DNA from: Rhodococcus sp. 14-1411-2a
Lineage (GTDB): Bacteria; Actinomycetota; Actinomycetes; Mycobacteriales; Mycobacteriaceae
Assembly: GCF_002259485.1 (NCBI RefSeq)
Contig: NZ_NPGA01000019.1
Span: forward strand, 372,001-436,000
Direction: 5' to 3'
DNA length: 64,000 bases
The notes beneath the pieces were generated by a model. It saw only the letters and a list, made by a program, of their open reading frames with translations. It was not told where the DNA came from and ran no database searches. Shown here in pieces: positions 28,476 through 38,017 of this stretch. The position numbers and the translations under genes were made by a program. The first letter of the stretch is position 1. Each line of letters opens with the position of its first letter.

Positions 28476-31400
28476 ATGGCAGATGCGAGCGCACGTCCGA
28501 AGAATGCGTCCTACCCGCTGGTCGATCTGGCCGAGGGCCGATCGGGCAGTGTCCCGTTCCCCGATCTCGAACGCATCGTGCTGCACGAGTGGGCCGAGGA
28601 CGGCACCTTCCGAGCCAGCATCGACAATCGAGCGGGTGCCGAGGAATTCGTCTTCTACGACGGCCCTCCCTTCGCGAACGGTCTGCCGCACTACGGCCAC
28701 CTCCTCACCGGCTACGTCAAGGACCTCGTCCCGCGATTCCAGACGATGCGGGGCAAGAAGGTCGAGCGCCGCTTCGGCTGGGACTGCCACGGTCTGCCCG
28801 CAGAGTTGGAAGCGGAGAAGCAGCTCGGTATCAAGGACAAGTCCGAGATCGACGAGATGGGCCTGGCGAAGTTCAACGCCTACTGCAAGCAGTCGGTACT
28901 GCAGTACACCGACGAGTGGCGGGACTACGTCACCCGGCAGGCGAGGTGGGTCGACTTCGACAACGACTACAAGACCCTCGACGTCGACTTCATGGAGTCC
29001 GTCATGTGGGCGTTCAAGACGCTGCACGACAAGGGCCTGATCTACCAGGGCTACCGAGTTCTGCCGTACAGCTGGTACGAGCAGACACCCCTGTCCAACC
29101 AGGAGACCCGCCTCGACGACGCGTACAAGATGCGTCAGGATCCTGCGGTCACCGTCACGATGCCGTTGACGGCTCCCGGCTCGGACCTGGACGGCGCGAA
29201 CGCGTTGATCTGGACCACCACGCCGTGGACCCTGCCGTCGAACCTGGCGATCGCGGTGCATCCCGAGGTGCAGTACGTGCAGGTGCGAGGCACCGACGGT
29301 GAGCGTTACGTGCTTGCCGCTGCGCGTCTTTCGCACTACGCGAAGGAACTGGGGGAGGAGCCGGAGGTGCTCTCGGAGCACACCGGTACCGAGTTGGTCG
29401 GACTTGCTTACGCACCGCCGTACGATTTCTTCCTCGGCCACGAGAACTCGCACCGCGTGCTGCAGGCCGACTACGTCACCACCGATTCGGGCACCGGAAT
29501 CGTCCACCTCGCACCGGCTTTCGGCGAGGAGGACATGGACGTCGCCACCGCGAACGGCATCGAGGTGGTGCAACCGCTCGACGCAGGCGGCAAGTTCACC
29601 TCGCTGGTGCCGCCGTACGAGGGCCTGATGGTGTTCGACGCCAATCCGGTGATCATCAAGGACCTCAAGGCGTCGGGTCGGTTGCTGCGGCACGAGACCA
29701 TCGAGCACTCGTACCCACACAGCTGGCGCAGTGGTCAGCCACTGATCTACATGGCGGTGCCGTCGTGGTTCGTCGCAGTCACCAAGTTCCGTGATCGGAT
29801 GGTCGAGCTGAACCAGGAGATCACCTGGGTTCCCGAGCACATCAAGGACGGCCAGTTCGGCAAGTGGCTCGAAGGTGCACGCGACTGGAACATCAGCCGA
29901 AACCGGTACTGGGGCAGTCCGATTCCGGCGTGGACTTCCGACGACCCGGCGTACCCACGGCTGGATGTGTACGGCAGCCTGGACGAGCTCGAGCATGACT
30001 TCGGTGTGCGGCCGACCGATCTGCACCGGCCCTACATCGACGATCTGACGCGTCCCAACCCGGACGACCCGACGGGTGAGTCCACGATGCGCCGCGTTCC
30101 CGAGGTGTTGGACTGCTGGTTCGAGTCCGGCTCGATGCCGTATGCGCAGGTGCACTTCCCGTTCGAGAACGAGGAGTGGTTCTCCACGCACAACCCGGGC
30201 GATTTCATCGTCGAGTACAACGGGCAGACACGCGGCTGGTTCTACACGTTGCATGTGCTGGCCACGGCCCTCTTCGATCGACCGGCGTTCAAAACTGTTG
30301 CTGCACACGGCATCGTGCTCGGTGACGACGGCCTGAAGATGAGCAAGTCCAAGGGCAACTACCCGGACGTCAAGGAGGTCTTCGACCGCGACGGCTCCGA
30401 CGCCATGCGGTGGTTCCTGATGTCCTCACCGATCCTGCGAGGCGGCAACCTCATCGTCACCGAGCAGGGCATCCGCGAGGGCGTCCGCCAGGCGCTGCTG
30501 CCGATCTGGAATGCGTGGAGCTTCCTTCAGCTCTACGCTTCGAAGCCCGGTCAGTGGCGGACCGATTCTCCGCACGTGCTCGATCGCTACGTTCTGGCCA
30601 AGTTGTCGGCCACCCGCGACGCGATCACCGATGCGCTCGAGGGCAACGACATCGCCGGTGCCTGCGACGAGCTGCGCACGTTCTGCGATGCGCTGACCAA
30701 TTGGTATGTGCGACGGTCGCGTTCGAGGTTCTGGAGCGAGGACGCCGACGCGATCGACACCCTGCACACCGTGCTCGAGGTGCTCACGCGCATCGCCGCC
30801 CCGCTGTTGCCGCTGATCAGCGAAGTGGTGTGGCGGGGCTTGACCGGTGGCCGCTCGGTGCACCTGACGGACTGGCCCGAGGCCGACGAACTGCCGTCGG
30901 ATCCCGAACTCGTCGAGAGCATGGACGAGGTCCGCACCGTGTGCTCGACCGTTCTGGGTCTGCGCAAGGCACAGAACCTGCGCGTGCGGTTGCCGCTGCC
31001 CGAGGTGACCGTCGCGGCCGCCGATGCGGAGCGGCTGCGTCCGTTCGTCGACATCATCGCCGACGAGGTCAACGTCAAGAAGGTCGATCTGACCGAAGAC
31101 GTTGCGGTACACGGAAAGTTCGAGCTCGTCGTCAACGCGCGTGCTGCGGGCCCGCGGATCGGCAAGGACGTCCAGACCGTCATCAAGGCCGTGAAGGCAG
31201 GCGATTGGTCCGAGGACGCGGACGGTGTGGTGAGCGCAGCAGGAATTGCGCTGCTGCCGGAGGAATTCACTCGCAGGCTCGTTGCCGCCGAGCCCGAATC
31301 GACGGCGCCGTTGCCCGGAAACGCCGGACTGGTCGTGCTCGATTCCGCCGTCACCGAGGAGCTCGAAGCCGAGGGCTGGGCCAAGGACCGCATCCGCGAA

Positions 31401-31613
31401 CTGCAGGACGCGCGTCGCAATCACGGCTTCGAGGTCTCGGACCGCATCGACATCGTCATCGAGGTCCCCGAACATCGGCAGGCGTGGCTCGACACGCACC
31501 GCGATCTCATCGCCGGTGAGGTGCTCGCACTCTCGCTCGTCGACGGACGCGTCGGGGACGACGGCAGCGATCTCGGTGAGGGAGTGCGGGCAGCGATCAC
31601 CAAGTCGTCATGA
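28476..31613 (+). CDS. ileS: Isoleucyl-tRNA synthetase, type 2
   Basis: 1045 aa class I synthetase. HIGH-type motif in [14 protein letters not shown], the editing domain in the middle, KMSKS motif in [13 protein letters not shown], then anticodon-binding and C-terminal domains. Length and the HYGH context place it with the eukaryote-like IleRS2 group, which is generally poorly inhibited by mupirocin (family knowledge). The ATG at 28476 uses the T-box-controlled GGAGGAGA site; the frame upstream lies within the riboswitch. Confidence 0.95.
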   Translation: MADASARPKNASYPLVDLAEGRSGSVPFPDLERIVLHEWAEDGTFRASIDNRAGAEEFVFYDGPPFANGLPHYGHLLTGYVKDLVPRFQTMRGKKVERRFGWDCHGLPAELEAEKQLGIKDKSEIDEMGLAKFNAYCKQSVLQYTDEWRDYVTRQARWVDFDNDYKTLDVDFMESVMWAFKTLHDKGLIYQGYRVLPYSWYEQTPLSNQETRLDDAYKMRQDPAVTVTMPLTAPGSDLDGANALIWTTTPWTLPSNLAIAVHPEVQYVQVRGTDGERYVLAAARLSHYAKELGEEPEVLSEHTGTELVGLAYAPPYDFFLGHENSHRVLQADYVTTDSGTGIVHLAPAFGEEDMDVATANGIEVVQPLDAGGKFTSLVPPYEGLMVFDANPVIIKDLKASGRLLRHETIEHSYPHSWRSGQPLIYMAVPSWFVAVTKFRDRMVELNQEITWVPEHIKDGQFGKWLEGARDWNISRNRYWGSPIPAWTSDDPAYPRLDVYGSLDELEHDFGVRPTDLHRPYIDDLTRPNPDDPTGESTMRRVPEVLDCWFESGSMPYAQVHFPFENEEWFSTHNPGDFIVEYNGQTRGWFYTLHVLATALFDRPAFKTVAAHGIVLGDDGLKMSKSKGNYPDVKEVFDRDGSDAMRWFLMSSPILRGGNLIVTEQGIREGVRQALLPIWNAWSFLQLYASKPGQWRTDSPHVLDRYVLAKLSATRDAITDALEGNDIAGACDELRTFCDALTNWYVRRSRSRFWSEDADAIDTLHTVLEVLTRIAAPLLPLISEVVWRGLTGGRSVHLTDWPEADELPSDPELVESMDEVRTVCSTVLGLRKAQNLRVRLPLPEVTVAAADAERLRPFVDIIADEVNVKKVDLTEDVAVHGKFELVVNARAAGPRIGKDVQTVIKAVKAGDWSEDADGVVSAAGIALLPEEFTRRLVAAEPESTAPLPGNAGLVVLDSAVTEELEAEGWAKDRIRELQDARRNHGFEVSDRIDIVIEVPEHRQAWLDTHRDLIAGEVLALSLVDGRVGDDGSDLGEGVRAAITKSS

Positions 31614-31714
31614 TCGACGTCGACGGATCGGTCGTCGTGCCCACCGAGCCGTGGTCGGGTCCGATACCCGACCGTGCGGCGCAGGCGCTCGGCTTCACCG
31701 TCGATCTCGGCTGA
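31610..31714 (+). CDS. Micro-ORF (34 aa) between ileS and dinB
   Basis: The ATG at 31610 overlaps the ileS stop (ATGA) and the TGA ends 2 bases before the dinB ATG, so the frame exactly fills the gap. The product begins [15 protein letters not shown] and ends FTVDLG; it matches nothing I know. Coupling geometry is like that of true genes here, but it could be chance in a GC-rich gap. Confidence 0.35.
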   Translation: MIDVDGSVVVPTEPWSGPIPDRAAQALGFTVDLG

Positions 31715-31716
31715 CC

Positions 31717-33075
31717 ATGTCGAACATCGCCGACGACACTCTGCGGAGTCGCCGATGGGTGCTGCACCTGGACATGGACGCGTTCTTCGCATCCGCCGAA
31801 CAGCTCACTCGCCCCACGTTGCGGGGCCGCCCGGTCCTCGTCGGCGGCGCGGGTGGGCGGGGAGTGGTGGCCGGTTGCAGCTACCAGGCGCGTGCCTTCG
31901 GGGCGCGTTCGGCCATGCCGATGCATCAGGCTCGCCGACTCGTCGGAGCCGGGGCCGTGGTGTTGCCACCGCGGTTCGTTCTCTACTCCGAGCTCAGCCG
32001 ACGCGCTTTCGAGGCACTACGCGGACCCATGCCCGTTCTCGAACAACTCTCGATCGACGAGGCGTTCGGTGAGCCGCTCGAACTCGCCGGTGCGACGGTT
32101 CACGAGGTCGAGCAGTTCTGCGCGGGCCTGCGCGCACTGATACTCGCCGAGACCGGACTGGTCGCCTCGATCGGTGCCGGATCCGGAAAGCAGATTGCCA
32201 AGATCGCGTCGGGACTGGCCAAACCCGACGGCATCACCGTCGTCGCTCCGGGAATCCAGGCCGAGTTGATGGCGGCTCTGCCGGTTCGGAAATTGTGGGG
32301 GATCGGACCGGTGGCCGAAGAGCGCTTGCGACGCTTGGGGATCAACACCATCGGCAAGTTCGTGGCCACCCCGGAGTCCGAGGTGGCGTCGATTCTCGGG
32401 GCCACGATGGGGCCGAGCCTGCATCAGCTCGCACGCGGAATCGACAATCGCGTCGTGGCCGAGCGGGCCGAGGCCAAACAGGTCAGCGCCGAGACGACGT
32501 TCGCACAGGACCTGATCTCTCTCGCTCAGCTCCGCCCGGCCATCGAGTCCATCGTCGATTCGACGCATCGCCGGTTGCTGAAGGACGGTCGGGGTGCCAG
32601 GACGGTGGTACTGAAACTGCGCAAGTCCGACATGAGCATCATCACCCGATCGGCAACGTTGCCGTACGCGACGGTGGACAAGCAGACCATCGTGGCCACG
32701 GCACAGCGACTTGCCGTCGATCCGGTCGACGTCGGTCCGATCAGGCTCGTCGGCGTCGGGCTGGCCGGGCTGTCGGCCGTGCGACAGGGTTCGCTGTTTC
32801 CCGAGCTGGAGTACGAGCCTGCCGCGGATGCGACCGAGGAGTCGCCCGCACCGATCGAGGCCGCCGCGGATGTCGTTGTCCCGGACGGTCCGCGGTGGCA
32901 ACCGGGCATGGACGTCCGGCATCCCGACTTCGGTCACGGCTGGGTGCAGGGGGCCGGTCACTCGGTGGTGACCGTGCGATTCGAGACGCGAACCAGCGGG
33001 CCGGGAATCGCGCGCACCTTCGCCGAATCGGACGACAACCTGGTCGTTGCCGACGTTCTCGACAGCCTGAAGTGA
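31717..33075 (+). CDS. dinB: DNA polymerase IV, DinB/DinX type
   Basis: 452 aa Y-family translesion polymerase. Catalytic carboxylates in [14 protein letters not shown] and LSIDEAF are intact. Little-finger domain follows, then QGSLF (a QxxLF beta-clamp motif) near residue 356. An additional C-terminal domain of about 80 residues begins [19 protein letters not shown] and resembles the small beta domain at the end of UvrD/PcrA helicases. Adjacent to ileS as is dinX in M. tuberculosis. No LexA box is visible at this gene. Confidence 0.88.
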   Translation: MSNIADDTLRSRRWVLHLDMDAFFASAEQLTRPTLRGRPVLVGGAGGRGVVAGCSYQARAFGARSAMPMHQARRLVGAGAVVLPPRFVLYSELSRRAFEALRGPMPVLEQLSIDEAFGEPLELAGATVHEVEQFCAGLRALILAETGLVASIGAGSGKQIAKIASGLAKPDGITVVAPGIQAELMAALPVRKLWGIGPVAEERLRRLGINTIGKFVATPESEVASILGATMGPSLHQLARGIDNRVVAERAEAKQVSAETTFAQDLISLAQLRPAIESIVDSTHRRLLKDGRGARTVVLKLRKSDMSIITRSATLPYATVDKQTIVATAQRLAVDPVDVGPIRLVGVGLAGLSAVRQGSLFPELEYEPAADATEESPAPIEAAADVVVPDGPRWQPGMDVRHPDFGHGWVQGAGHSVVTVRFETRTSGPGIARTFAESDDNLVVADVLDSLK

Positions 33076-33245
33076 GCTGTGGCGTCGCTGAGGAAACTCT
33101 GTGAGGTTTCACAGGTATGCCGATCGCGTTGTGACTCGGGCGTGTCGAGCTGACATAGTGGACCAGGTCCGAGACGACCCCATTCCAGACGACCGACGAG
33201 TCACAGAACGATCGAGACGTGACTCAGAGTGAAAAGGACAAGCAC

Positions 33246-33758
33246 TTGAAGCTTCGCAACACCCGACGGGCAATGGTTGCCGGCATCGCCATCGCCGGAG
33301 CGCTCACCATGACCGCCTGCAGCTCCGGAGGCGACGAAGAGCCCACCGCGACGACGACGGCGGTCACAACTTCTGCCGCTGCCGCTCCCGACGCCGGTGC
33401 GTACCCGCCGGTGCCGACCGTGGAGGACCTCAACGCTCAGCTCGTACGCGGGCTCGACCCCAACGTTCCGGTCGAGGAGAAGGCCGCCCTGATCCAGGGT
33501 GCATCCGAGGATCCCGAACTGATCAACCAGGTCGCCGCCGCTGCCGTCGCCAACAACGCGCAGATCGAGATCACCAGCATCGACGATCTCGGCACCGGCG
33601 TCCTCAACGCGGGCATCACGATCACGCTCAACGGCCAGGCCAACCCCGGCACCTTCCAGTTCGTCCCCGAGGACGGCGTCTGGAAGCTCTCCAAGGACAA
33701 CGCGTGCGGCATCGTCTCGCTCGCGCAGCTGACCAGCCCGGCGTGCCCCGCACCCTGA
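33246..33758 (+). CDS. MTB12-like low-molecular-weight antigen lipoprotein
   Basis: 170 aa. Signal peptide with lipobox LTMTAC, a Thr/Ala-rich linker, then an MTB12/CFP-2-type domain (VEDLNAQLVRGLDPNVPVEE, DDLGTGVLNAGITITLNG) with two late cysteines (NACGIV, SPACPAP). Start: TTG at 33246 with AAAAGGA 7 bases upstream gives a normal signal peptide; the in-frame GTG at 33219 would add nine polar residues. Function unknown; homologues are secreted antigens. Confidence 0.8.
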   Translation: MKLRNTRRAMVAGIAIAGALTMTACSSGGDEEPTATTTAVTTSAAAAPDAGAYPPVPTVEDLNAQLVRGLDPNVPVEEKAALIQGASEDPELINQVAAAAVANNAQIEITSIDDLGTGVLNAGITITLNGQANPGTFQFVPEDGVWKLSKDNACGIVSLAQLTSPACPAP

Positions 33759-33789
33759 GTCCTGCCGATCGTCTCTGACCGACAAGAAC

Positions 33790-33831
33790 ACTGCCGGTGA
33801 CATGTCCCCTCGGGGACGTGTCACCGGCAGT
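33790..33831 (+). terminator. Strong intrinsic terminator after the MTB12-like gene
   Basis: A stem of about 20 bp (33790-33809 with 33812-33831, one mismatch) with a 2-base apex leads into TTTTT. It lies between convergent genes and may serve both strands. Confidence 0.9.
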
Positions 33832-33852
33832 TTTTCGTGGGCCCGGCTCGAT

Positions 33853-34596
33853 TCACATGCTCGGTGTCACCGATCGAATGCGTTCGACGGCAGCCTCGGC
33901 GACAGCGGTGACGGTCTCCGGTTCCAGGCCGGCCTGATCCGAGACGACGATCTGGACGACGGTCGAGTCGACCACGGCCACCACCACATCGGAGACCAAG
34001 GTGAACCCTTCACTGCTGGTGGTCAGGCGTACCGAGGCCGACGCGTCACCGACCGTCGACTGCTCCCGGCCCGCCAACGCGTAGTCGACGCTCACCCCGT
34101 CCGCATCCGTGCCGCTGAACGTCGTGCACCCCACCCACGCCTGCTGGATCGCCGTGAAGGCCTCGGCCGTGCCCGTATCGGGGTAACTCGCCGCGTCCTC
34201 GTCGATCGAGGAGAAGTTCGGTCCCGAGAAGCGGACGACTGCGTTCGACGCCGCACCGCCCCGCTGCTCCGAGATCGGTGCCAGTACCGCAGCGCACTCG
34301 GCAGGATCGGTACCGGACTCGTCGGGGGAGTCGTACTCGGGAGCCGGATCGAGACCGAGATCCTGAACGGGGTCGGGAATCGAGGAGAAGCCGTCCGGGA
34401 GGTCGCCGAGACCCAACATCGCTGCGGCGAGGACGCCGGAGTCGGTGATGGGGGCACCGAGCAAGGGATCGGGTGCGGGGACGGAGCTGGGCGCGGGTGC
34501 AGGGGTCGGGGCCGGCTCGTCTGCGCTGCACCCGGACGCGGCGACGCCGAGGACAGACAGCGCCGCCAGCAGCTGCGTCGCGGTCCGCCCGGTCAT
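33853..34596 (-). CDS. Lipoprotein with PknH-like sensor domain
   Basis: 247 aa. Signal peptide with lipobox VAASGC at about residue 23, a Pro/Ala-rich linker, then a soluble domain with paired cysteines (AECAAVL, WVGCTTF) and the pattern of mycobacterial PknH_C/LppH domains, here without any kinase. The ATG at 34596 overlaps the stop of the upstream lipoprotein gene, so both are one transcript. Ligand unknown. Confidence 0.65.
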   Translation of the reverse strand: MTGRTATQLLAALSVLGVAASGCSADEPAPTPAPAPSSVPAPDPLLGAPITDSGVLAAAMLGLGDLPDGFSSIPDPVQDLGLDPAPEYDSPDESGTDPAECAAVLAPISEQRGGAASNAVVRFSGPNFSSIDEDAASYPDTGTAEAFTAIQQAWVGCTTFSGTDADGVSVDYALAGREQSTVGDASASVRLTTSSEGFTLVSDVVVAVVDSTVVQIVVSDQAGLEPETVTAVAEAAVERIRSVTPSM

Positions 34597-35576
34597 CGGG
34601 CGGCCCAGGTGATCGAATCTCCGACGGTCTGACGCAGCACGGTTGTGCTTTCGGGGTCGGTGTACATCTGCTCGCCACCTGCGGTGATCGATCCGCCGAC
34701 GGGAAGTGGTCGGGTCAGATCGATCTCGAGCGTTCCCGAGCCGGTGAACGTGTACGTCTCGATATTGAGCGTCCCTGCGTCGTCGGGCAGGTTCCAGGTG
34801 GTCGATTCGGGCGTCTGGGTGATCGCGACGTCCAGGGTCGCTCGGTCACCGTCGAGTGCGCGCAGCGTGACCGTGGTGCGCTGGTTCAACGTGATGCCGC
34901 TCAGTACCTGTTGATCGACGGTCCATGTCGCGCCCACTCCCACCTCTGCTTCGGGGAAGTCGACGGAGCGGTACACCGCGGCGTTCAACGAGCGTTCGAT
35001 CGCCGCGCGGGCGGTGTCGAGCGCGGCGTCGGCGGGGGTGATGTGCAGTGCGGTGATCGCTCCCGAGTCGGTGGTCGCCAGCCGTGCCGACGAGCCCTCG
35101 GATGCGGAGAGTGCGTCGGTCAGGCCCTCGTCGGGCGACGTCGCAGCTCCGATGGTCAGCTCGACGGACCGGGTAGCGCCGGTCGAGGCGTCGTCGTCCG
35201 GGACGGTATCGGACGTCGATGCGGACAGGGGCACGGTCAGTTCGGGGCTGGAGAAGTCCTGTGGAGCCCCGTCGCTGATCTGCTGCGAGACGGTGGAGGT
35301 GGTGGTGAGGTCCACGTTCTGCTCGTTCGCGTCGGAGGTTTCGAAGGCCAGTACGCGTCGCGGCTCGGTGCCGGGGTCGACCACGGTGGTGGTCGTCGGC
35401 GTCACGGCGATCGTCACCTCGTTCGAGGACGCCGCCTGCTCGGGAGCGGGATCGGTGTCGGTGTCGGCGCTCGAACATCCGGCGACGAGAACCAGTGCAC
35501 AGCAGGCAGCGAGGAAACCGGAGCGGACGGTGCCGGAGCGGACGGTGCGGAAACGATCGGTCGACTTCACGGCCAC
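34593..35576 (-). CDS. Secreted lipoprotein, possibly DUF6263
   Basis: About 327 aa. Basic N-terminus with a small repeat (RTVRSGTVRSG), hydrophobic core and lipobox LVAGCS, a Thr-rich linker, then a beta-rich domain. The segment VYRSVDFPEAEVGVGATWTV and the tail VLRQTVGDSITW resemble DUF6263 proteins; this assignment is tentative. GTG at 35576 or 35570 could start it. First of two lipoprotein genes; divergent from lspA, the signal peptidase that would process both. Confidence 0.6.
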   Translation of the reverse strand: MAVKSTDRFRTVRSGTVRSGFLAACCALVLVAGCSSADTDTDPAPEQAASSNEVTIAVTPTTTTVVDPGTEPRRVLAFETSDANEQNVDLTTTSTVSQQISDGAPQDFSSPELTVPLSASTSDTVPDDDASTGATRSVELTIGAATSPDEGLTDALSASEGSSARLATTDSGAITALHITPADAALDTARAAIERSLNAAVYRSVDFPEAEVGVGATWTVDQQVLSGITLNQRTTVTLRALDGDRATLDVAITQTPESTTWNLPDDAGTLNIETYTFTGSGTLEIDLTRPLPVGGSITAGGEQMYTDPESTTVLRQTVGDSITWAAR

Positions 35577-35659
35577 CAGGCTACTGACACCGCCCGTGGC
35601 GACCGGTGGTGCGCGGCACGGATGAGGACCCGCCGCCGTCCATACGCCATGATGGACAG

Positions 35660-36292
35660 GTGAGTGAAGACCGCGCCGACGATCCGCCAGCCGAGACGAG
35701 TAGTGTTCCGGCACCGAACGAGACCGCGGACTCGCAGGTGACCGATACCGACAGCGCCGCGAGTCGAGTTCCGAAGCCGCTCAAGACGCGGTTGCTGGTC
35801 GCGATCGCGGCCGTGATTCTGCTGTTCGACCTCGTGACCAAGATCGTGGTGGTGCACTACGTCAAGCCCGGCAACCCGATTTCGATCGTCGGAGACGTCG
35901 TGACGTTGCGGCTGGTGCGTAATCCCGGTGCGGCGTTCTCGATGGCCACCGGCATGACCTGGTTGCTCACGGTCGTGGCAGTCGCGGTCGTCATCGGAGT
36001 GATCAAGATCGGTCGGACGCTGCGATCGCCGTGGTGGGCACTGGGATTGGGTCTGGTTCTCGGCGGCGCGCTCGGCAACCTGATCGACCGATTCTTCCGT
36101 GCCCCGGGTCCGTTCCAGGGACACGTCGTCGACTTCGTGTCGGTGGGCTGGTGGCCGGTGTTCAACGTTGCCGATTCGTCCATCGTCTGTGGTGCGATCC
36201 TCCTCGTCGTCCTGAGCCTGTTCGGGTTCGAGCCGAACGGTGAACGGGTGACCAAGGCGAACTCCGATGCCGCAGCCGAGGCCGACAAGTGA
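35660..36292 (+). CDS. lspA: Lipoprotein signal peptidase (signal peptidase II)
   Basis: 210 aa. A disordered N-terminal extension of about 45 residues, then four transmembrane helices. Conserved motifs [23 protein letters not shown] and NVADSSI supply the two catalytic aspartates. It cleaves prolipoproteins after lipidation. The GTG at 35660 is chosen; an upstream in-frame start would overlap the lipoprotein promoter. Its stop overlaps the next gene by 4 bases. Confidence 0.92.
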   Translation: MSEDRADDPPAETSSVPAPNETADSQVTDTDSAASRVPKPLKTRLLVAIAAVILLFDLVTKIVVVHYVKPGNPISIVGDVVTLRLVRNPGAAFSMATGMTWLLTVVAVAVVIGVIKIGRTLRSPWWALGLGLVLGGALGNLIDRFFRAPGPFQGHVVDFVSVGWWPVFNVADSSIVCGAILLVVLSLFGFEPNGERVTKANSDAAAEADK

Positions 36293-37215
36293 GGGAATCG
36301 CGCTCGATGCCGGTGCCCGACGGTCTGGACGGAATGAGGGTGGACGCCGGTCTCGCTCGGTTGCTCGGGCTCTCGCGTACCGTCGCCGCGGCGCTGGCCG
36401 AGGAGGGCTCGGTTCTGGTCGATGCCGGTGCCGTCGGCAAGTCCGACCGGCTGGCCGCTGGGTCGTGGCTCGAAGTGACGCTGCCCGAGCCGGCCCGTGA
36501 GTTGACGATCGAGGCGGAGCCGGTCGAGGGGATGGACATCCTCTACGCCGACGACGACATCGTGGCCGTGGACAAGCCCGTCGGGGTCGCCGCGCATGCC
36601 AGCGTCGGCTGGACCGGACCCACCGTCATCGGCGGTCTCGCGGCCGCCGGTTTCCGAATTTCGACCTCCGGTGCGCACGAGCGTCAGGGCATCGTGCACC
36701 GCCTCGACGTCGGCACGTCCGGGGTCATGGTGGTCGCCACGTCCGAGCGGGCGTACACCGTGCTCAAGCGGGCGTTCAAGGCGCGCACGATCGACAAGCG
36801 CTACCACGCACTGGTGCAGGGGCATCCGGATCCGAGCAGTGGAACGATCGATGCCCCGATCGGTCGACACGGCAGCAACGACTGGAAGTTCGCCGTCCGT
36901 GCCGACGGCAAGCCCAGCGTCACCCACTACGACACGGTCGAGGCGTTCCAGGCCGCGAGCCTGCTGGACGTGCACTTGGAAACCGGTCGCACGCACCAGA
37001 TTCGGGTGCACTTCTCGGCTCTGCGACATCCGTGCTGTGGCGATCTGACCTATGGTGCCGATCCGCGGCTGGCCGAACGATTGGGCCTGGAGCGGCAGTG
37101 GCTGCATGCCCGGTCGCTCGGCTTCGCGCATCCGTCCGACGGACGCTGGGTCGAGATCGAGAGCAAGTATCCGGCCGACCTCGAGCACGCACTCGAGGTG
37201 CTTCGGAGGGCGTGA
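36289..37215 (+). CDS. RluA/RluD-family pseudouridine synthase
   Basis: 308 aa. N-terminal S4-like RNA-binding domain ([21 protein letters not shown]) and the catalytic domain with [17 protein letters not shown] (catalytic Asp) and [16 protein letters not shown]. It probably modifies 23S rRNA; exact target not determinable. Coupled to lspA by GTGA, a pairing kept across bacteria (Rv1539-Rv1540). Its stop shares one base with the next ATG (TGATG). Confidence 0.9.
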   Translation: MRESRSMPVPDGLDGMRVDAGLARLLGLSRTVAAALAEEGSVLVDAGAVGKSDRLAAGSWLEVTLPEPARELTIEAEPVEGMDILYADDDIVAVDKPVGVAAHASVGWTGPTVIGGLAAAGFRISTSGAHERQGIVHRLDVGTSGVMVVATSERAYTVLKRAFKARTIDKRYHALVQGHPDPSSGTIDAPIGRHGSNDWKFAVRADGKPSVTHYDTVEAFQAASLLDVHLETGRTHQIRVHFSALRHPCCGDLTYGADPRLAERLGLERQWLHARSLGFAHPSDGRWVEIESKYPADLEHALEVLRRA

Positions 37216-37871
37216 TGCGCACCAGGGGAGTGCTGGGCGGTGTCGTTGCCGCGGCACTCGTGTTCGTGGCGCTCGCGGTGATCGGGCACCTCAACCCGGT
37301 ACGACAGCTGGGCGTGGGCACCGACCGGCTCGGCCCGGACAGCGGCGAGCAGGTGGTCGACTACCTGGCCCGCGCCGAGGCGAGCCTGCGCAGCGACAAC
37401 ACCGAACCTCGGTGGGGATCGGTGTCGTTCGATCGCGAACTCACCGCCCAACAGGCCTATGCCGTCGCCGACGGGATTCGTATCTCGCAGGTGCTTTTGC
37501 GTGTTCCGCTCGATCGTGTGCAGACCCCGATACTGACCGTCGGCGTGCCGGGCAGCGAACGCTCGGTACTGAATTCGACCGCGCGGGCAGCGAGCCTGGC
37601 GACCGAATCGTTCGGGGCGGGAGACCGGCAGGCGCAGATCGCCGCAGTCTCGCAGCAACGTCTGCTCGACGGGTGTGCGTGTGTGGTGACGTTGGTGGTG
37701 CGCGCGACCCCAGCCGAGTTGAGCGAGCTGGCCGGCCGCGCCGATGTGCGAGCGGTGCAGGCGCTTCCGCCGGATGCGGTGTCCGGCAAGTTCGCAGTCG
37801 AGCCGCTCCTGCCGGAGCACGTCGACGTCGTCGGTCCGCTCCCGGACGACGGTCCCGTGCCGACCCGATGA
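37215..37871 (+). CDS. Membrane-anchored protein of unknown function
   Basis: 218 aa. One N-terminal hydrophobic segment (residues 6-24) as signal anchor, no lipobox, then an extracytoplasmic region with an alpha/beta look and a CxC (DGCACVVTLVVRAT) around residue 155. Not recognised. The start at 37215 overlaps the pseudouridine synthase stop by one base, so it belongs to the lspA operon. Confidence 0.7.
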   Translation: MRTRGVLGGVVAAALVFVALAVIGHLNPVRQLGVGTDRLGPDSGEQVVDYLARAEASLRSDNTEPRWGSVSFDRELTAQQAYAVADGIRISQVLLRVPLDRVQTPILTVGVPGSERSVLNSTARAASLATESFGAGDRQAQIAAVSQQRLLDGCACVVTLVVRATPAELSELAGRADVRAVQALPPDAVSGKFAVEPLLPEHVDVVGPLPDDGPVPTR

Positions 37872-38017
37872 GGCGATTTCTCGTCGCATCCGTCACACCT
37901 GTCACGTCCTCCGAGGACACACCGGCAGCGTGAAAATTCTGTCGGTTCGACCGCTTACAGTGAGTACGTTCGCGGCTCGTATTCACGCCGACGCACGACC
38001 TTCAGGAGAGAACCTTC

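Noticed and set aside
28011-30308. Long minus-strand open frame opposite the T-box and ileS
   Set aside because: It covers a structured riboswitch and the conserved ileS catalytic motifs; composition is that of a shadow frame.
31600-31720. LexA box at dinB
   Set aside because: No TCGAAC-N4-GTTCGA element is near dinB; the only perfect one in the window that I found is at 5758-5775.
33099-33114. Short hairpin CTGTGA/TCACAG after dinB as a terminator
   Set aside because: Only six base pairs, no T tract, and no GC-rich core; too weak to call.
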